A stretch of 64,000 nt of DNA from Uloborus plumipes (taxonomy: Eukaryota > Arthropoda > Arachnida > Araneae > Uloboridae). The notes below the pieces were generated by a model. That model was not told where the DNA came from. It searched no databases and saw only the letters and a list, made by a program, of their open reading frames with translations. The translations under genes and the position numbers were made by a program. Positions 1 to 10,505 of this stretch are shown in pieces. Position 1 is the stretch's first letter, and every line of letters starts with the position of its first letter. The stretch spans positions 1 to 64,000 of the forward strand of contig JAXGGA010001058.1 of assembly GCA_038373865.1 (NCBI GenBank), given 5' to 3'.

Positions 1-689
1 GCTGCCCCGCATTAAAGCTGATGTCACCAGAACAATGTTTACTGTTAATATTGCTACATTATTCAGAAAAAATTCAGCAGTTTTTCAAGTGAGACAAATT
101 TATTTTTACATACAATAAAATTTCAAAAAAGCAACATTTAGCATAAAACCAACACACCAAACATCATTAAAACTCTTCAACCAATCATTAGGAACGCAAC
201 GCATAAGAAATGTACAGCTTAGGTTGTTATAGTTGGAATTCCGATACACTGTAAAAAATGAATATTCGTTTTACAGTATAATACAGCTAATTTTACAGTA
301 ATAAACTGTAAAATTGATAATTTTACAGTTTATTGCCGTTCATTTTATAGTTTTAAACCGAAACCTCTGCTACCAGTATTAAAATGTTGTTTTTACAGTA
401 TAATACAAGTAAATTACAGAATAATACAGCTAGAAAAACGGCAATAAACTGTAAAATTGCTAACTTTACACTGAGAAATTAAAAATGCTAGTTTTGCAGC
501 TTATCACTGTGCATTTTTAGTTTTAAATTGGAAATTCGGCTTTCAGTATTATATTGTAAAAACAAGAGTTCATTCTTTGCCTTGTACAATTTCAAGAATT
601 CAGCAGTTTCAGTGAAAAAACAAAGAATCACGGTATAAAACTCTACTGAATATGTTACGCCTTCTGTTTAAAACGCAACTGCGAATGGC
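1..689. repeat. Left arm of 689-bp long inverted repeat
   Basis: The whole stretch is the near-identical reverse complement of 22580-23268, with only scattered substitutions and small indels. Homology stops at about 689, just before the Tc1 element that starts at 695. Position 1 is the window edge, so the arm may continue outside. It contains a miniature palindromic element (247-584) that has a matching copy in the other arm. No coding capacity is seen. Confidence 0.9.
247..584 (+). mobile_element. Palindrome-rich miniature element, copy 1
   Basis: The 5' end is CACTGTAAAAAATGAA and the 3' end is a decayed inverse of it; TA lies outside both ends. The interior is a run of related units in which TTTTACAGT and ACTGTAAAA face each other across about 5 nt. 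The same element is found at 7184, 22685 (inverted), 32107, 36823 and 42905. It encodes nothing and looks like a non-autonomous DNA element. Confidence 0.75.
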
Positions 690-694
690 AAGTA

Positions 695-2113
695 CACTGC
701 TCGACATTGAAAATGCAACACCAAGAAGGAGTGGTCAGAAATTCATGCAAATTTTACCGTAGACGCACGTCACTGAGTTATACAAATGATATGAAATGCG
801 CAGCTCTCCGACGCACGTGAAGTAAGATATAAGAGAATGAAGTTGAAAAGTGGGCTATGTCATGTTGGTTTTTCTGCCAGACTAATTATCGGAGAAATTT
901 GGTTTTTGTCTCGAAGGATACGTGTGATAGGAGGAAATGCCACGCCGTCCTCAACGAAGACACTTCCAGCATATAGACGACTTTACAAAGGGTATGGTGA
1001 TCGGACTGAGAAGTGGAGGTTGGTCCATACGTCAAATTACAGCTGATAACCACATGGATGTTAGCACTGTGCATCGGCTGTGTCGGATATGGTTGGAAAG
1101 AGGAAATGTAGCCACATTGAGGGGTGCAGGTGCAGCCAGAGTGACGTCAGACCGCTTGGATCGACGGATTCACCGACAAGCTGTGGCGGACCCGCAAGTC
1201 ATTTGTACGTCGATTCTGCAGCACGTGCAAGGTACCCTGGATGCTCCTGTGTCGACCAGAACCATTTCCCGTCGACTGGTTGCACGTGGCCTGCAATCAC
1301 GGCGCCCGCTAAGAAAACTACCATTGACCTCACAGCACAGACTCCAACGTTTGGAATGGTGCCGGACCAGAGCGACGTGGATGGCAGAATGGCAAACCGT
1401 AGTGTTCTCAGATGAATCCTGCTTCTGTTTGTCCAGCGATAGTCATCGCATACGTGTGTGGCGTCGACGTGGAGAAAGATCGAATCCGGCAGTAACTGTG
1501 GAACGCCCCACAGCGCGACAACGTGGCATAATGGTTTGGGGCGCTATTGCATACAATTCCGTATCACCTCTAGTTCGTATTCGGGACACTATGACGGCCC
1601 AACGATATGTAGATAATGTACTGCGGCCGGTGGCAATCCCCTACCTTCAGGGTCTGCCAAATGCAATTTTTCAACAGGATAACGCCCGGCCTCACAGTGC
1701 TCGAATCAGCCAACATGCTCTACGAGGTGTACAGATGCTTTCCTGGCCACCATACTCTCCTGACTTGTCACCAATCGAACATGTGTGGGACGTGATTAGA
1801 AGCTGTTTGCAGAACCTGTCACTGCCTCGTTCAGAGGACGAACTGTGGCAAATGGTTGAAAGGGAATGGAGTGCCATCCCTCAGGACACCATCCGCAGGC
1901 TTATTGACTCCATGCCTAGACGTATTTCTTCGTGCATCGCTGTCCGCGGTGGTCCTACTTCTTACTGCGTCAACGCCGTCCTCGCTCTAAATTTTACTTA
2001 TTTATTTTGAAATAAATATCACTTATTGTTCCATGCTGTCTCTGTCTTCTTACCAAATTTCATCAATTTCTGACCACTCCTTCTTGGTGTTGCATTTTCA
2101 ATGTCGAGTAGTG
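695..2113 (+). mobile_element. Tc1-like transposon with intact transposase ORF
   Basis: A 1419-bp element flanked by TA on both sides (693-694 and 2114-2115). The terminal inverted repeats are about 49 bp, starting CACTGCTCGACATTG on the left and CACTACTCGACATTG (read inward) on the right, with almost no differences over 695-743 and 2065-2113. They enclose one uninterrupted transposase frame. Intact ends plus an open frame suggest a recent insertion. Confidence 0.95.
937..2010 (+). CDS. Tc1/mariner-superfamily transposase
   Basis: The 357-residue product is a DDE transposase that would excise and integrate its own element at TA dinucleotides in the nucleus. Residues about 15-60 and 75-125 form the two N-terminal helix-turn-helix units of a paired-like DNA-binding region. 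The catalytic triad is readable as D159 (FSDES), D248 (QQDNARPH) and E281 (SPDLSPIEHVWD). Only 32 residues separate D248 and E281, against 34 in classical Tc1 (DD34E). The start MPRRPQRR fits the arginine-rich N-termini usual in the family. The product runs about 14 residues past the usual RGGPTSY ending (TSYCVNAVLALNFTYLF), probably because the original stop was lost. No frameshift or internal stop is present, so it may encode active enzyme; activity is inference. Confidence 0.93.
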   Translation: MPRRPQRRHFQHIDDFTKGMVIGLRSGGWSIRQITADNHMDVSTVHRLCRIWLERGNVATLRGAGAARVTSDRLDRRIHRQAVADPQVICTSILQHVQGTLDAPVSTRTISRRLVARGLQSRRPLRKLPLTSQHRLQRLEWCRTRATWMAEWQTVVFSDESCFCLSSDSHRIRVWRRRGERSNPAVTVERPTARQRGIMVWGAIAYNSVSPLVRIRDTMTAQRYVDNVLRPVAIPYLQGLPNAIFQQDNARPHSARISQHALRGVQMLSWPPYSPDLSPIEHVWDVIRSCLQNLSLPRSEDELWQMVEREWSAIPQDTIRRLIDSMPRRISSCIAVRGGPTSYCVNAVLALNFTYLF

Positions 2114-2115
2114 TA

Positions 2116-3744
2116 TAATGAAAAATATATTAGACAAAGCGACGCTCGATTTCATAAATAAAACTAGAGCACTTGTTACGACATTTCTGTCACTACACCT
2201 TGACAAATAAATTGACTCAAATGTGCCACCATGGAAAAAATACTTTTCAACAACTTCTTTTTGAACAAAAAAAATCTTATAAAGAGCCTGGAATTTCGAA
2301 TTTGTAGATTTTTTTTCTTTGTTCCAACAATGGCGCTAAAGGCCTCAAACAACAAAATAAAACATCCCAGAAAGCTTTCAAGAAACTGAATACATATTGC
2401 TTCATTATCGAGAAAAATGTACCTGTCATAACACAAAGGATGTATAAAATTAAACTTTGAAACAATAAATACCGCAAAAAATGGCCCAGAAGAATATTCC
2501 TCCATGAAACTCGACCATTAAGCGATGGAAAATGCTTTTTGGAAGAATATTTGTCATTCTTTTTTCGCTACCACAATTTTTCTTCTTGATCCTAACAAAT
2601 ATTGTTCCGTTTCCGATGATTAATATGTCAAATACCAGTACCGTCAGCGACAGAGGCGTAGGAATTTGCTTAGTATGAGGGAATTGTTTTGGACGGTTTT
2701 TTCGCCTCTTAACTACAGATACTTAACTGCGCATTTAGACTTTGTTCACGGTGGATTTTTTTATAAAAGAATTTTTTATGCGTATTTTCTTCCCTAAAAT
2801 ACAAAAACTTTTCCGGCGTTTAAGCTGCGTTCCGAGTAAACTAGAATGTAGATTCATTTATTTCAAGCAGTAAAGCTCATTTTTTATTCATTCAGTTTTA
2901 TTTTATTCTCGAACAAATTGTGGAACTTTTTTAATGCATGCTATCGTCAATTGAGAAGAGTCTGTTGTAAAAAACATTGAACAAATGAACATTGTCACGC
3001 GACCTCCTGCCCCCCCCTCCTTTTTTAAAAACATACACGTCTAAAATACATCCATGTTCACTTTAAAAGTGTATGTTAAAGGTATCTTTAACATATATAT
3101 GTAATGAAAGAGGAAACTCCTATTACTATTAAAAGACAGCGATCTTGAATGCATAGGTTCTGTAAAAAAAATAATTTTTGAACTATTGTTCTCATTTTAC
3201 AGATACAAACAATCGATCATCAATAGAATAGATCACAGTACATGAAACTTCATTCACGAAAGTTTTTCATTTCTTTCAATAGTACTTTTAAATACCTTGT
3301 GGTGCACCTTAGATCAGCCCGGTTAAAATACTGACTCCTGCTAGTGTCTGTCCTCATAGGGAGCAATATTTAAATCAATTGAAAATTGTATAGTGTCATT
3401 TCAGCAAATACTTCAGTTGTTTATTTCCGTTAAGACGTTGAACTTGGATTATTATCGTGCGATAGAAATATATTTTTATTTTTGTTATTACATGTGCCAC
3501 CTGCGTAACCAAGTTAGGTCAGTTTTAACTGACTGAATCGAGACCACGTGATGGTCTCCCGTTTTAAGCGAGCGCCACAAGTATGGCAGTGTGACTTAAG
3601 ATTAAACAATACATATGTCTTGAAGCACTATCTGGAGACATTTCCATACTTTTGCTCTAAAGCGGGAGTCAAAAAACTCTTAATTCAGTAGTTCCATAGC
3701 CAGTGATTTACATTAAATATTTGGAGGATTTAGTGACAGTAACA
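2116..3744. other. AT-rich DNA without recognised genes
   Basis: No convincing reading frame, RNA gene or element end is seen. Frames on either strand are short and low in complexity. A C-run occurs near 3009-3020. Confidence 0.5.
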
Positions 3745-3850
3745 GATTTTGAAGCACCAGTTTTTATTGTGCGCACAAAAAGACATTGCCGGGCTGGTTT
3801 TGAACCCGCGACGTTCAGAAAAAAGCCCAATCCCAATCTCAATCCTCGAA
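3745..3850 (-). repeat. Possible tRNA-derived SINE fragment
   Basis: On the minus strand GCGGGTTCAAAACC (about 3793-3806) matches a pol III B box (GWTCRANNC). The A box side is degenerate and no tRNA fold can be drawn, so this is at most a decayed SINE head. Confidence 0.3.
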
Positions 3851-4851
3851 AGGAATATTAACCTTAGAATAGAGTTGAAGTGTTTCGATGCAGGTTGCTC
3901 GTGCAAGTCGAAAATATTTGAGATCGATAATTCTCTAAATTTATGTGGGGAGACAGATACAGACAGATTGATAGCTAATTAGACATGTATTTCTTTACCT
4001 CGTAAGCATAGCATTCAACCTTTCCTATTTTTGAATATGTATCGATGAGTTTACTTTTTTAAGACGTCCTTTTGTTTTTCACAACTGTTTAATGAGGAAT
4101 TTAATCTATTTTATAATTCTATTTAGTGCTCATGTTTTTATAATATAACGTCGAAAAGATTTTGCCAAGATTTTAAGATTTCTAGCCCATACTTTTACTA
4201 TAGAATACAGAAAGCACACAAAGCCCAAATATTTAACCTAAAAGTAAAAACTGAGCTTACTATGCCTAGTATTATTGATGCAAAAATTTCTCGAGGAATA
4301 TTTTTTCGCAAACATGAATAGGAGTTTTCCCCAGGAGTAAACAAGCAAAAGAATGCCCACAAGCTATCAGCCGAAAAGAAAGGTCTCCAAGTTTTCGGTG
4401 AAAAGTCTACGCTTGCAATTTCTAAGAAAGAGGTCTCTCTTTGCATAGCGGATCTAAATTACTTCAAAACCTTTCTTCGAACTTATGTTTTTTACCATAA
4501 GCTTCTTTTTTCACTTCTACTGCGAGTTCAGTTCTAGTTTGAAATATCTGAATGTTTCTTAAAAATGCATCAAATGACGCCCAGTTTTCACAGGCTGGCG
4601 GTAAATGACTAACATGTTGGGGGATCAGTTGCAATGGATTTTTGGGGGGTCCTTTAGAGATGAACAAAACTGCGCAAAGTATTTTTCGAAGTCCCTCTCT
4701 GCGGGCCCCTTGTTTGGGAGCCCCTAGCAATTGCGACATTTGCAACATGGTAAAGTCACCTCTGTAAACTAGGAACAATAATTTATCATCAACGTTGAAA
4801 CAAATGGTTGATTAAAAAACAATACCGTAAAATGGGGTGTATAGGAGCAGC
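3851..4851. other. AT-rich DNA without recognised genes
   Basis: Several short open frames (for example on the minus strand at 4198-4446 and 4464-4778) have no recognisable motif and look like chance frames. Confidence 0.45.
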
Positions 4852-5912
4852 GGGGTGAATCGGAACAAAACTTCCCGACCGTACAAAGAAATTCTTCATA
4901 AATATACTATTGGGTATTTTTCGCCATTAATTTTTTTTTAGAAAGATAAGATCATAGGAGTAGGAAAAAATTACTTTTGTCAATCTGGCAACGTTACTGG
5001 CTTATAAAGAGGGCTGCACGTGGAATGCTAGAAAACATCATATTTTCATAGACTGCAAGACTTCATATGTAAGTACAAGCCTTCTTATAATTTAAACCTC
5101 AGAGTGGTATGTTTCAATTATGCATGTATCTAAACAACTGAATACCACATTAGAATTTACATTTTTTAAAAATTGTCTCTTAAAAATGAAGAATACAGAA
5201 AAATGACATAGGAAAAAAATTTGGGGGTGTATCGGAACACTTGGTTCTGTTGTTCCAGTTCAAACTTATTTAAAGGAAACTGTTTGAAAAATCAAGATGA
5301 TAACCCAAATTTCTCTAGTCAAGACAAGAACAAGGATTTATTACTGTTTATCTCTTCTCGTGAGCAACTAGATCTTAGAATGACAGAAAGTTTCAGATTT
5401 AAAAAGATTTTTGCTCCAGGAGACTTTTTTTTACGTAAAATACATGGGGAAAAGTCATACGGACTTTATGTAGCAAAAGTCCAGCACACAGACAGTGATG
5501 AATAAGTGGAAAAATCTTACAGGACAATCCTCAAAACACAGAGATTTCAAGAAACTAAAGAAAAGGTAGCGTTCATCCCAGAAGATGTTATGAAAAAACT
5601 TAAGTCAAGCCACAACTGATAGTTTTAAAGCCAAATACATATTTGTGGACGATATTATTGACTTCAATTTATGTTAAAGCTTTGTATTTTAATTCAAAAG
5701 CATTTCTTAAAATTAGTTTTAATTTTTCATTAGTTCAAAATTATTTTTAACTCTGACATATTATAAACCTTTACTGGTATAGAAAATAAACTTTTATTTA
5801 CAGTAACTATCAGTTCTTAATCTCCCCCATCAATGTTACTCATGTTTGTGAGATCTATTGCAGGTTCAATTGAAAAAAATAAAAATTTTAACATGTGTTC
5901 CGATTGACCCCT
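4852..5912 (+). mobile_element. Decayed DNA transposon (pogo-like, tentative)
   Basis: The left end GGGGTGAATCGGAACA (4852) is mirrored by GGGGTCAATCGGAACA read inward from about 5912, next to TA. A further forward GGGGTGATTCG copy lies at about 5919. The GGGGTGTATCGGAACA motif recurs internally at about 5223. The interior holds a transposon-type C-terminal domain with an in-frame stop. Superfamily assignment is tentative. Confidence 0.5.
5222..5619 (+). pseudogene. Remnant of a transposon-encoded C-terminal domain
   Basis: The frame reads APGDFFLRKIHGEKSYGLYV, then a stop at 5503-5505. It continues in the same frame with EKVAFIPEDVMKKLKSS to about 5619. The pattern (a GD-hydrophobic-L start, a KS-aromatic-G-aromatic-V core, then an F-IPEDV segment) resembles the small beta-rich domain that often follows DDE transposases in insect pogo-like elements. 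That resemblance is from memory and not proven. No catalytic domain is visible upstream. The in-frame stop, lack of a convincing start and flanking GGGGT inverted ends point to a dead transposon gene, not a host gene. Confidence 0.4.
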
Positions 5913-5934
5913 ATCAGCGGGGTGATTCGAGACA

Positions 5935-7183
5935 CAAAATTATGCAATACGGCAAGCGTGTTTTTGCAGTTCTAATCCAATATGTTCAATTACACTGTTA
6001 AAATTTCAATGGGGAGGTTACATTTAGAGAAAATGTGAGTTGAAATTACTCTAGTGTTTTAGCAAATCTCCTTTATCATCAGCACTCGACCAAATCCATG
6101 ATGGTTGAATGTGCTCCAGTTACATTCGTAACAAACAATGACCTAAAAGAAATGCCTTGTTTGGAGGTCCCCAAGTAATAGAGAGCACATGCACAACCCT
6201 TGGTGCAGGTTGGAACAGGGCTCGAAATTTTCATGTCAGTTGTAAAACTTAAGCGTCATTGGTACCTAGCTTTACTGCCATAGTTACTTAAAAATACTGC
6301 TTAGGCGTGATTTCAAAATAATTTAAATAGCTTTCGCAAAACTTTCTGCGTAATATCTAAATCTATTCAGCATAATAAGAAAAAATAAATGACCACGCAT
6401 AAAATTACGATTATTTTTTTCAGTAATCAATAACAAAAAAAAATAAGTTTGGGGTCAATAATGATGATGATCATTAAATCGCGGCAGTCAAACTTAAATC
6501 TTTGAGTTGCATAATACGACTAACGACGGATTTTTTCCAACCCTGGAAGATAAGATATTGTTTGCTGTTAGAATAAGTGAAAAATCTAGTGTGGCTAGTG
6601 AGTTGAACCACTGGGTGGTGACCGGAGTAGAATAGTTCCAAAGTACTCCATGCGTGTACTAACAGGCGACTATCATGGATGGCATTCTCGACTAATAAGA
6701 AGGACTTCTAAACTGTGGTGGTGTAGTCTTGATCTTAGAAGCTGCCAATTACCTCCATCCATGATAAAAATCTCTACCAATTTATGGGAATTGGCTCTCG
6801 AAATGATAAATATTTCTGAAGATGCTACCCGGATCTATAATTGGAAGTAAGAATGAACGGTTTTGTCCTGTGAATGAACAGTTTTTATCGTATCGAAGAG
6901 AGGGTGTAAAGTTGCAAGTCTCCTCGCTGTGCACACTGGATAACGCTAAATCTGCTACAGAGTCTGCCACTCACCGTGTAATTTCGCAAAATGCAAAAAA
7001 AATGTAGTGCTTATCCTTATTTGTACCGTTTTCACCTGATAGACTGCTTGACCTGTATTCTGTGTAACTCTAGGTAGTCATGAATGCTGCATGTCTGCAT
7101 GCTGTACGTTAAATATTTTTGTTTGTGTTGTCGAGAAATATTGGAGAGCCCGTGGTCTAATGAGCTAATGGCCAATTGACATG
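5935..7183. other. AT-rich DNA without recognised genes
   Basis: Short frames around 6650-7007 carry no known motif. A stretch at about 7149-7175 resembles a tRNA A box and may be a SINE head cut by the miniature element at 7184; this is weak. Confidence 0.4.
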
Positions 7184-7585
7184 CACTGTAAAAAGTGAAT
7201 GTTGTTTTTACAGTATAATACAGCTAATTTTATGGTAATAAACTGTAAAAAGTACTCATTTTACTGTAATAAACTGTCAAATTGCTCATTTTACAGTACT
7301 TGACTATAAAATTAGTAATTTCGCAGTAATAAAATGTAAAATTCCTAAGTTTACAGTTTGTTACGGTGCACTTTACAGCTTTAAACTGAAACCTCTGCTG
7401 CCAGTGTTATACTGTTGTTTTTACAGTATAATACAGCTGAATTTTACATAAATAAACTGTAAAATTGCTATCTTTATAGTAAGAAACTAAAATTTCTACT
7501 TTTACAGTTTATTGCTGTGAATTTTAGATTTAACTTGGAACTGCCGGTATTATACTGTCAAAACAGCAGTTCATTTTTTTCTGAG
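7184..7585 (+). mobile_element. Palindrome-rich miniature element, copy 2
   Basis: About 400 bp, from CACTGTAAAAAGTGAATG to a decayed TTCATTTTTT...GTG end. The internal blocks (TACAGTATAATACAGC, repeated ACTGTAAAATT) follow the same order as in the other copies. Non-coding. Confidence 0.8.
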
Positions 7586-9090
7586 TGACTCTATATAGGA
7601 ATTTAAAAAGAAAAACAAAATAGCTACTCTGAATGATTGCATTAATTTATTGCTATTACAAGGTGAAATTCAGCACACATTATATGTATAAAATAAATAG
7701 CGTGAAAGTACCTACGTTAGAAATTTCTAAAAACATCGAAAAACGTATTTTGGAATGTCGCAGATGCAAACGGTACTGTAAAGATGAAAAGTATCTTGTA
7801 CGATCAAAAAACGTTGAAAAGACGCTATCAACCATTTATATCATTCGCGTAGAATTTGAATGAAATAGAATCTTTTTCAAAGAAAAAAAAATGTGCAGGC
7901 TGCGAAAACGAGGAGGAATAAAACTTTCTTACATTTTATGTCTTTTCTCCTCCGAAGTCGTGATCTATCATTGTATGTCAAAGAAAACGAATTCTTTCCC
8001 GAGAACTTTCGTAGATTTTTCTGCTTGAAAGATTTTTTTAATCTTTCTTTCAATCACAATGCATTATTCTTCGTTCATTATGAGTTCTCTAAAATACTTT
8101 TGAAAACTTTAATGAGACTTTAACTATATGTGTTTGGGGTCGTTAAGTATTTCAGTATAGGGAAATTCTGCAGTTATTTTTTTTTTTCGTTCTACAATGT
8201 TTGAAAACTCCTCGATGCATAGTGCTTCAACTCGCGAGTTGAATGAACTTTATATGAAGTAGTTTTAAGAGCTTTCCAAGACTTAAGTTTTTGAGGTGCA
8301 ACTGTGTGGAAAAAACTACTATTAATAATAAGAAAAAAAAAATACTAAAATCCTGCATGAAAAACATTAAATATTCTGAGTTTGGAATAAAAACCAGCAT
8401 TTGGCATTTTCGTGTTATGCAAAAAACGTCATAACTTAGCCACAACTGGGCCAACTGGTTGTCACCAATTCACTTCGTTGGTGACAAATTTGGTGAAAAA
8501 ATTTCTATCAACAATTTAGCGATACTTAGTGTTGTGTTGTACCATACAGCCTCGGAATTCAGGGTGCGCTCCTAGACTTTTCCAACTGCCCCTTAATTTT
8601 ATGGAAAGTCCGACTTCCACAGTACGCATTTTATTTTATTTATTTATTTATTATCTTTCAGAAAAATTCGGAGTTTCATTCGGTAAATTGAGCTACCGCC
8701 CCTCCCCCTTTCCAAAAAATTAGGATCCGGAAGCCCATAGCTCATTTCAAGTTTTACTATTTATTGCAATTTTCAGATGGCATCAAGAAAACATAATTTG
8801 GATTTCGATGTGTATAAGTGGTATCCTTTATATTGACCATACTCTCATATATAAAGGCGGAAAAGTGTTTAATAATTCAATGAAATATAATTTTAAAAAA
8901 GTACTTGAAACAAACGTGCATTAAAAAGTAACTTCTAAAGCGTGGGAAAGATATACACCCTGCCATTTCCTTATAATTAATTAATATACAAATTATTTCA
9001 AAATCCTACAAAAAGGTCCCGAGATGTTCTCACCAGTTGTCTTATTATTAATTTTATTATTATTATTATCATTATTACAAAGGCGTTTAT
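7586..9090. other. AT-rich DNA, small microsatellites only
   Basis: Two adjacent frames near 7633-8123 are low in complexity with no domain. Short TTTA (about 8632-8652) and ATT (about 9045-9075) runs are present. Confidence 0.45.
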
Positions 9091-9354
9091 AATTGAATCG
9101 TTTATTTCGAAAAGGTAACATCTCTATTTTGATCTCCTCTGTCTCTTTAGAAAATTAAACAGCGCACGGTTATATTTTTGAATGTCATAATCAGTGAAAA
9201 AATGCCTTTAGTTAAGAACACAATTACTGCAATAATTTACCAAATAACCATTGATTATGACATTCAAAAATATAACCGTGCGCTGTTTAATTTTCTAAAG
9301 AGACAGAGGAGATCAAAATAGAGATGTTACCTTTTCGAAATAAACGATTCAATT
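9091..9354. repeat. Perfect hairpin with 103-bp arms
   Basis: 9091-9193 and 9252-9354 are exact reverse complements with no mismatch that I can see, separated by a 58-nt loop (9194-9251). There is no open frame and no obvious target duplication. It could be a foldback miniature element, a fresh inverted duplication, or an artefact of assembly. Confidence 0.93.
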
Positions 9355-10428
9355 TAGATCAATTGCCTTCTTATATAACAGTCTGTCATTACTTTTCATA
9401 TTTCTTTCCTATTATTACCTATAGTAAGTGGATAATTTATCAATGTTTTGTGAAATTTTTCAACGCTAAACATTTTTAAATGACAAAATTACATTAAAAT
9501 CGTACTCATAAAATAAACATAAACCCAAAAATTAGAATCAATTAATCAGCGACCATTAAGGTTAGAAATATCTACATTTTAGCAAGAGCAGTACTATTTG
9601 TATCTTAGGAAAATATCCATCAAAGTAATCGATAGACATTACGTCCATTACTTTGAATTATTTAAAATGTGAAGTTATTCAAATGCGTTTTTCTAAGAAA
9701 AATGGATTAGGATGTGCAAATGCATTTTTACTGAAATATATAGCTCTAACCTCAAAATACAATGAAAATTAATAAGTTCAAAATGCGTCTAAATATTGAT
9801 AACGAAAATATTTCAAATGAAATCGAGCGTTATAAATGCGGCAGAAAACTCAGTGTCCCATGTATGAAAAGTGTCATATATATATCCTTAACACAATAAG
9901 AATAAATCAACAGAATGAAACTAAACAGATAAACAGAGAAGCTCCTAATTTTATTTTCCATTTTCTTGAAATTTATTGCTGTTTTTTGATGCAGATGAAA
10001 ACAAGGGATATGTTTCAAGCTCTGAAGATATAACCAAAAGTTATGAGCACGCAGAAAGTTATTCATTGTAAGAAATGCATTCCTATTTATTAAGATTTTT
10101 AATATTTATCTCAGTAATACTTATTTTTAAGGAACTCGAAGGCAATTTTTATTAAATTAAATGTTTGCTAGATTTTTTTCCCTTCAAAACAAGTCAAAAA
10201 GACTGTTAGTTGTATTTTCTATATATATTATTATTCTTTAGATTTTATTCTTTATGAAAAGTTAGGAATTATTTTCAATGCCAAATTTATATGCCAGAAA
10301 ACACAAAGATTTTGCTACGATGTTATACTTTTTTAATCATCAAAAATTTCAAGAAATGCGTTGAGAAATTAACCTGATTTTTTGAAATCTGTAGTTGCAC
10401 ATTTCATCTGGCTACTTCTCTATGCATT
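9355..10428. other. AT-rich DNA without recognised genes
   Basis: Only short chance frames, two of them overlapping on opposite strands at 9830-10066. Confidence 0.45.
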
Positions 10429-10505
10429 GGGCCTTCATAACTCTGTGGTAGAAACTTTGCTTCATATTCTGAAATTCGTGAGTTCAATTCCCACCGGTAG
10501 CCTGG
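10429..10505 (+). repeat. tRNA-like SINE head
   Basis: TAACTCTGTGGTAGA (A-box-like) is followed about 40 nt later by GAGTTCAATTCCC (B box, matches GWTCRANNC). The spacing is that of a tRNA-derived pol III promoter, but the arms do not pair well enough for a functional tRNA. Confidence 0.5.
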
